Assembly (NCBI GenBank): GCA_031264545.1
Contig: JAISDV010000202.1
Span: forward strand, 1 to 8,713
Direction: 5' to 3'
DNA length: 8,713 nt
Origin: Oscillospiraceae bacterium
Lineage (GTDB): Bacteria; Bacillota; Clostridia; Oscillospirales; Oscillospiraceae
The notes under the pieces were generated by a model. It did not search any database. It was not told the origin of the DNA and saw only the letters and a list, made by a program, of their open reading frames with translations. The translations under genes and the position numbers were made by a program. Below are positions 4,366-8,713 of the stretch, piece by piece (positions within the stretch are counted from its first letter, which is position 1; every line of letters starts with the position of its first letter).

Positions 4366-5532
4366 ATGTGCATGAGCCACAGAGACGCCGTAATCGTCGC
4401 TTATGGGCGCTCGGCAATCGCCAAGGCCAGCAAGAAAGGCTTCTTGAGGGACAACAGCCCGGTGGAATACGGCTCGGAGGTCCTGCGGGGAGTCCTGGCC
4501 AGGATCCCGCAATGCAAGCCGGAATCCATCGGGGATATCGTTATCGGGTGTGCAAAGCCGGAGGGCGTTCAGGGCATGAATATCGGACGCATTATCGCCC
4601 AGCGCGCGCAGCTGCCGGACAGTGTGCCCGGGAAAACAGTGAACCGCTTCTGCGCCTCGGGCCTGGAGGCGATCGCCATCGGCGCGAACGAGATCATGAG
4701 CGGCCAAGCGGAGGTGCTGGCAGCGGGCGGCGTAGAGTCGATGACGGCGATCCCCATGGGCGGCGGCGCGGAATACCGCAATCTGTGGCTGGAGAGCAAC
4801 ACGCACGTTTACATGTCTATGGGCCTTACGGCGGAAAACGTGGCCGAGATCTACGGCGTCACCCGGGAGGATATGGAACGGATGGCGGTTGAAAGCAACC
4901 GCAAAGCCGGCCGGGCGCAGGACGACGGCCTGTTTGAGAAAGAGATCATTCCGGTGACGGGAACGAATGAGGCCGGCGAGCCGTTTTCCTTCAGGCTGGA
5001 TCAGGGCGTCCGCAGGACCACAACGATGGAAACGCTGGCCGGCCTCAAGCCGTCCTTCAAGGAAGACGGCAGGGTGACGGCGGCAACGGCTTCGCAGGTC
5101 AGCGACGGCGCGGCATTCGTCGTCATGATGTCCGCCGACAAGGCCGCTGAGCTGAACGTTCGACCCATTGCCAGATTTGTCGCATACGCGGTCGCGGGTG
5201 TACCGGCCGACCAGATGGGGCTTGGACCGATCCGCGCAATCCCCCAGGTGATGGCACGGTCCGGCCTCACGATCGCGGACATGGACGTCATCGAGCTCAA
5301 TGAGGCGTTTGCCGCGCAGGCCATCCCCTGCATACAGGCGCTGGGCCTCGATCCCGAAAAGGTGAATCCGCGGGGCGGCGCGCTTGCGCTGGGACATCCG
5401 CTGGGCGCGACGGGCGGGATTCTCACCTGCAAGGCGCTGTCCTATCTGCAGGATACCGGCGGGAAATACGCGCTGATCGCGATGTGCATCGGCGGCGGTA
5501 TGGGCGCTGCGGGCATTATCCAGGCAATATAA
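4366..5532 (+). CDS. fadA: Thiolase, FadA-type 3-ketoacyl-CoA / acetyl-CoA acyltransferase
   Basis: The product has 388 residues. It cleaves 3-ketoacyl-CoA with CoA to give acetyl-CoA and a shortened acyl-CoA, the last step of beta-oxidation; the reverse condensation is possible. Catalytic features seen: nucleophile Cys96 (NRFCASGLEA), NEAFAAQ, His344 (GHPLGATGG) and Cys374 (CIGGGMGAA). The sequence resembles Bacillus FadA more than a biosynthetic acetoacetyl-CoA thiolase (for example YMSMGLTAENVA and the MCIGGGMGAAG end). ATG 4366 was chosen because AGGAGG lies 10 bases upstream; ATG 4372, two codons on, is nearly as good, with GAGG 7 bases before it. The frame is open back to 4147, but that part has no ribosome site, overlaps the hairpin cluster and is not thiolase-like. 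It is the first gene of the operon, 17 bases before the hydratase gene. Confidence 0.93.
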   Translation: MCMSHRDAVIVAYGRSAIAKASKKGFLRDNSPVEYGSEVLRGVLARIPQCKPESIGDIVIGCAKPEGVQGMNIGRIIAQRAQLPDSVPGKTVNRFCASGLEAIAIGANEIMSGQAEVLAAGGVESMTAIPMGGGAEYRNLWLESNTHVYMSMGLTAENVAEIYGVTREDMERMAVESNRKAGRAQDDGLFEKEIIPVTGTNEAGEPFSFRLDQGVRRTTTMETLAGLKPSFKEDGRVTAATASQVSDGAAFVVMMSADKAAELNVRPIARFVAYAVAGVPADQMGLGPIRAIPQVMARSGLTIADMDVIELNEAFAAQAIPCIQALGLDPEKVNPRGGALALGHPLGATGGILTCKALSYLQDTGGKYALIAMCIGGGMGAAGIIQAI

Positions 5533-5549
5533 GGGAAGGAGCTGATGTG

Positions 5550-6536
5550 ATGAAAAAACCTATCGTCCTGAGTGACCGAAAGGTCGTTTGCAGCAACGCG
5601 GAGGCCGCCCTGCTGGAGCTGGGCGACGGAATCGCCTGCGTACAGTTTCTCTCCAAGGGCAACAGCATTACCCCTTCGGTCCGCGAATTCCTGCTGGAGC
5701 TTGTGAGCGATGACCTGAAGGGCTTCGACGGACTTGTCATCGGCACGCAGGGGAAAAATTTTTCGGTCGGCGCGAACCTGACGACCATGAAGGAAGGGAT
5801 CGACAACAAGGATTTCGCCGCGTTTGAAAAGCGGGTGCGCGCCTTCCAGCAAATGACGATGGCAATCAAATACAGCAAAAAGCCCATCGTCGCAGCCCCG
5901 TACGGAATGACGCTCGGCGGCGGCCTGGAGGTCGTGCTGCACACGTCCGCGCGCGCCGCGCTGAACAAAAGTTTTATGGGGCTGGTCGAGGTCGGCGTCG
6001 GCCTGATCCCCGGCGGCGGCGGAACCAAGGAATCGGCGCTGCTGGTGGGAAATGCCGCGCCGGACAAGCGGGAGGAGATCATGAAAGCGGTTTTCCGCAA
6101 GCTCCTGACGCGCACGGTGACTAAGAGCGCCGAGGACGCGCTGGAAAAACGGTACCTCGAACCCGGCGACCTGATCGTGACCGCGCGGGAGCCGCTGATC
6201 GCGTGGGCCAAAACACTGTGCCTGGAGCTGCTGGAGGCCGGCTACGTGCCCGGTGAGGCGGCAAGCGTGACGCTGCCGGGAAAAACGGGATACGACACGC
6301 TTTGCGCGTATGCCGGGGAGCTGCTGGAGGCAGGCGAAATCACGCCCTACGACGTGGAGATCGGCAGGAAGCTCGCGCGCGTGCTCACCGGCGGTGAAAC
6401 GGCGGACGAGGCCGCCTGCACAGAGCGGCAGCTGCTGGATCTGGAGTGCCTGGGCTTCCTCGAGTTGGTCCAGACGCCCGGAACCTATGAGCGGATCAGT
6501 CATTTTCTTCAAACGAACACGCTGCTGCGCAAGTAG
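5550..6536 (+). CDS. Enoyl-CoA hydratase, free-standing homologue of the FadN C-terminal domain
   Basis: The product has 328 residues. It should hydrate trans-2-enoyl-CoA to 3-hydroxyacyl-CoA. Crotonase-fold signatures are clear: oxyanion-hole segment FSVGANL (71-77), GGGLE with Glu127, and GLVEVGVGLIPGGGG with Glu147. These match the two catalytic glutamates of crotonases. The start resembles the linker entering the hydratase domain of Bacillus FadN (ALLELGDGIA...GLVIGTQGKNFS), where this domain is fused behind a 3-hydroxyacyl-CoA dehydrogenase. Here the domain is encoded alone, and the dehydrogenase half begins at 8611. The roughly 150 residues after the crotonase core fit the helical tail seen in FadN. 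ATG 5550 was chosen with GAAGGAG 8 bases upstream; GTG 5547 is an alternative. It lies 17 bases after the thiolase and 23 before the next gene. Confidence 0.9.
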   Translation: MKKPIVLSDRKVVCSNAEAALLELGDGIACVQFLSKGNSITPSVREFLLELVSDDLKGFDGLVIGTQGKNFSVGANLTTMKEGIDNKDFAAFEKRVRAFQQMTMAIKYSKKPIVAAPYGMTLGGGLEVVLHTSARAALNKSFMGLVEVGVGLIPGGGGTKESALLVGNAAPDKREEIMKAVFRKLLTRTVTKSAEDALEKRYLEPGDLIVTAREPLIAWAKTLCLELLEAGYVPGEAASVTLPGKTGYDTLCAYAGELLEAGEITPYDVEIGRKLARVLTGGETADEAACTERQLLDLECLGFLELVQTPGTYERISHFLQTNTLLRK

Positions 6537-6559
6537 TTTTATAGAAGGGAGATATACCC

Positions 6560-8581
6560 ATGCTTCTGGAACGCTTGTTTACGCCGCTGACGATCAACGG
6601 GCTGACCCTCCGAAACCGGGCGGTGATGCCGGCGATCCACCATCTGTATACGCCGGACGGCGCCGCGACCGAAAGATTCAACGACTATTATTACCGCCGC
6701 GCGGAGGGCGGCGCCGGCCTGCTTATCGTCGGCGGCTGCAGCTTTGACGACTACGGAAAGACCAAAGACATGATGAGCCTGCAGACGGACGCGTATATAC
6801 CCGGCTGGCGCGCGTTCACCGACGGCATTCATAAAAGAAACGCGAAGGTGGCGGTCCAGCTCTACCACGCCGGCCGCTATGCAAAAGAAAAGAACCTGGC
6901 GGGAAAGAAGGCGCTGTCCGCCTCGGCGGTCTATGCCTCTTACACGCGCGAAACGCCGAGGGCAATGACAAAGGACGAGATCCGGCGGACAATCGCGCTG
7001 TGTGCGCAGGCGGCAGTCCGGGCAGGGACGGCGGGCTTCGACGCCGTTGAGCTCAGCGCCTCGGCCGGATATCTGATCTGCCAATTCCTCTCACCGATAA
7101 CCAATCTGCGGGAGGATGAATACGGCGGTTCATGGGAGAATCGCTGCCGCTTCGCGGTGGAGCTGATTGCCGCGGTGCGCGGTGCGGTGGGCCCGGATTA
7201 TCCCTTGTTCATGCGTATTGCCGGCAACGACTTCGTGCCGGGCAGCAACACGAACGAGGACGCGGTCCGCTTTGCCGGGGTGATCGCGCAGGCGGGAATC
7301 GACATGATCGACGTCACCGGCGGCTGGCACGAGTCCCGCATCCCTCAGATCACCGGCGACCTGCCCCGCGGCGGATACGTCTATCTGGCGGAAGCCGTCC
7401 GCGGGGCGGTGTCCGTGCCGGTCATGGCCAGCAACCGCATCAACGATCCCCTGCTCGCCGAGCAGATCCTCGCCCAGGGCAGCGCGGACCTCATCGCCCT
7501 TGGGCGGCCGCTTATCGCGGACCCGGACTGGGTCAAAAAAGCGGCCGAAGGCCGGCCGGAAGAAATCCGTCCCTGTATGGCCTGCAATCAGGGCTGCCTG
7601 GCCAAAACCTTTTTCGGAAAGCCCGTCGAGTGTCTCGTCAACGGCGAGGCCGGCCGGGAATACCGCTTGCGGGACCTGACCGGAACCGGGCCCAAACGCA
7701 TTCTGGTCGTCGGGGCGGGGCCGGCCGGCTGCACCTTCGCCGCCGAGGCTGCGGAACGCGGCCATCAGGTCACGCTCTGGGAGAAGAGCCGGCGAATCGG
7801 CGGGCAGCTTGAGATCGTCGCCGCTCCGCCGGGCAAGGACGAATTCACAAGGCTCGCCGACTATTACCGCGTCATTCTGGAAAGCCGCGGCGTGCGGCCG
7901 GAGCTGGGCAAGGAAGCGCGCGCGGAGGATATTCTCGTCTCCGGCTTCGACGCGGTCGTTCTGGCGACCGGCTCCAGCCCCCGCGCCCTTCCGCTGCCGG
8001 AGCAGAATGACGGCAGCGTCCCGGTCGTCAGCGCCTGGCATGTGCTGGAGCGGCGGGTCATCCCCGGAAAGAACGTCGTGATCGTGGGCGGCGGCTCGGT
8101 GGGCTGCGAAACCGCCCAATATCTGGCCCATCAGGGCTCGATCTCGCCGGAGCAGCTCTATTTTCTGATGCTGAACAAGGCTGAAGACCCCGAAAAAATC
8201 GCACAGCTGCTGTACAGCACCAATTATACGCTCTCGCTGCTGGAGATCACCGACCGCATGGGCGCAAATTTTGAGGCCGGCACCGCCTGGCCCGTCTTCG
8301 CGGACCTGAAGCGCTTCGGCGTCCGACAGCTGACCTCCGCGTCCGTCCACGGTATCGAAAACAAGACGCTCATCGTGCGGCAGCAGCTGCCGGAGGGAGA
8401 GTTCACGCACCGCATCCCCTGCGACACGCTCGTCGCCGCGGTGGGCTCCCGGCCGGAAAACGGCCTGTATGCGGCGCTGGCGGGTAAAATCCGGCTGCTT
8501 CACGTTATCGGCGACGCCAAACAGGCCGGCAAGATTTCGGATGCGGTGACAGCCGCGGTCGACCTCGCGGCAACAATATAA
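6560..8581 (+). CDS. fadH: 2,4-dienoyl-CoA reductase (FadH-type Old Yellow Enzyme/iron-sulfur flavoprotein)
   Basis: The product has 673 residues, against 672 for E. coli FadH. It should reduce 2,4-dienoyl-CoA from unsaturated fatty acids using NAD(P)H through FAD, a 4Fe-4S cluster and FMN. Residues 1-330 are an FMN-binding TIM barrel with Tyr171 (SAGYLI) and His257 (GGWHE), five positions after the E. coli catalytic Tyr166 and His252. The cluster ligands Cys339, Cys342, Cys346 and Cys358 keep the same offset. A dinucleotide-binding motif VVGAGPAG (383-390) and a second, VVIVGGGSVG, follow. The start has AGGGAG 8-9 bases upstream. Related family members include other enoate reductases and bile-acid or trimethylamine-type enzymes, but the catalytic pair and the beta-oxidation neighbours favour dienoyl-CoA. 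It lies between the two halves of a FadN-like enzyme. Confidence 0.9.
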   Translation: MLLERLFTPLTINGLTLRNRAVMPAIHHLYTPDGAATERFNDYYYRRAEGGAGLLIVGGCSFDDYGKTKDMMSLQTDAYIPGWRAFTDGIHKRNAKVAVQLYHAGRYAKEKNLAGKKALSASAVYASYTRETPRAMTKDEIRRTIALCAQAAVRAGTAGFDAVELSASAGYLICQFLSPITNLREDEYGGSWENRCRFAVELIAAVRGAVGPDYPLFMRIAGNDFVPGSNTNEDAVRFAGVIAQAGIDMIDVTGGWHESRIPQITGDLPRGGYVYLAEAVRGAVSVPVMASNRINDPLLAEQILAQGSADLIALGRPLIADPDWVKKAAEGRPEEIRPCMACNQGCLAKTFFGKPVECLVNGEAGREYRLRDLTGTGPKRILVVGAGPAGCTFAAEAAERGHQVTLWEKSRRIGGQLEIVAAPPGKDEFTRLADYYRVILESRGVRPELGKEARAEDILVSGFDAVVLATGSSPRALPLPEQNDGSVPVVSAWHVLERRVIPGKNVVIVGGGSVGCETAQYLAHQGSISPEQLYFLMLNKAEDPEKIAQLLYSTNYTLSLLEITDRMGANFEAGTAWPVFADLKRFGVRQLTSASVHGIENKTLIVRQQLPEGEFTHRIPCDTLVAAVGSRPENGLYAALAGKIRLLHVIGDAKQAGKISDAVTAAVDLAATI

Positions 8582-8610
8582 AATCTACAGGAAGAAAGGC
8601 GGAGAAAATC

Positions 8611-8713
8611 ATGGACATTAAAAATGTGACAGTCGTCGGCGCGGGCGTGATGGGCAAACAAATCTCCCTGCTTGCGGCCATCAACGGGTACGAGGTCGCG
8701 CTCAACGACGTGT
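8611..8713 (+). CDS. 3-hydroxyacyl-CoA dehydrogenase, N-terminal fragment (runs off the right edge)
   Basis: Thirty-four codons are visible. The N-terminus MDIKNVTVVGAGVMGKQI is the NAD-binding beta-alpha-beta start of 3-hydroxyacyl-CoA dehydrogenases, with the GxGxxG motif at residues 10-15 (GAGVMG) and an acidic residue after the second strand (ALNDV), as expected for NAD+. It would oxidise 3-hydroxyacyl-CoA to 3-ketoacyl-CoA, the step between the hydratase and the thiolase of this operon. AAAGGCGGAG ends 6 bases before the ATG, and the gap from the preceding stop is 29 bases. Whether it is a short dehydrogenase (about 280-310 residues) or a longer FadN-like protein cannot be seen here. Confidence 0.85.
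   Translation, partial: MDIKNVTVVGAGVMGKQISLLAAINGYEVALNDV

Noticed and set aside
4315..5397. Long - strand open frame of 360 codons
   Set aside because: Antisense to the thiolase gene, with no ribosome site or recognisable family.
5442..6512. Long - strand open frame of 356 codons
   Set aside because: Antisense to the hydratase gene and without motifs; a composition effect.
7130..8503. Long - strand open frame of 457 codons
   Set aside because: It is antisense to the well-supported fadH gene in GC-rich DNA; Arg/Asp/His-rich composition and no recognisable domain mark it as a shadow frame.

Overview
The window is about 8.7 kb of moderately GC-rich DNA. Strong AGGAGG-type ribosome binding sites, a clostridial-type integrase and a Bacillus FadN/FadA-like beta-oxidation operon point to an anaerobic or facultative Firmicute, most likely a higher-GC Clostridia lineage. 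No ribosomal marker is present, so this placement is inference.

Layout. (1) Positions 2-169, + strand: the C-terminal tail of a probable LysR-type regulator entering from the left edge. (2) Positions about 362-1992, - strand: a compact overlapping cluster. Two paralogous short tyrosine-recombinase-like proteins (1234-1992 and 488-1237) both stop before the second half of the catalytic centre. An overlapping 38-codon cysteine-rich ORF (379-495) follows; its sequence runs out of frame into a short collagen-like Gly-X-Thr stretch. (3) Positions 1984-3638: a complete tyrosine integrase (2194-3333, - strand) with its own terminator. It is flanked first by direct repeats (CTGACGGCGC-N2-CTGACGGC) and, further out, by two palindromic sites in inverted orientation that share an exact 18-bp core including the asymmetric spacer. 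This looks like a recombinase gene inside a potentially invertible segment, and one palindrome contains the first ATG of the adjacent recombinase-like gene. (4) Positions 3639-4365: a gene-free stretch with a rho-independent terminator, a promoter-like region with repeated TGACA, and a run of at least six back-to-back inverted repeats, including a perfect 17-bp-arm hairpin. (5) Positions 4366 to the end, + strand: a fatty-acid beta-oxidation operon of thiolase (FadA-like), enoyl-CoA hydratase (the C-terminal half of FadN as a free protein), 2,4-dienoyl-CoA reductase (FadH-like) and the start of 3-hydroxyacyl-CoA dehydrogenase (the N-terminal half of FadN), cut by the right edge.

The operon genes should together degrade saturated and unsaturated acyl-CoAs: hydration, oxidation and thiolysis, with FadH removing problem double bonds. 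The most unusual part is the left half. It holds a complete integrase in an inverted-repeat-bounded segment next to a pair of apparently non-catalytic recombinase paralogues, coupled to a Cys-rich/collagen-like reading frame. I suggest a DNA-inversion or accessory-recombinase system, but the sequence alone does not prove activity.
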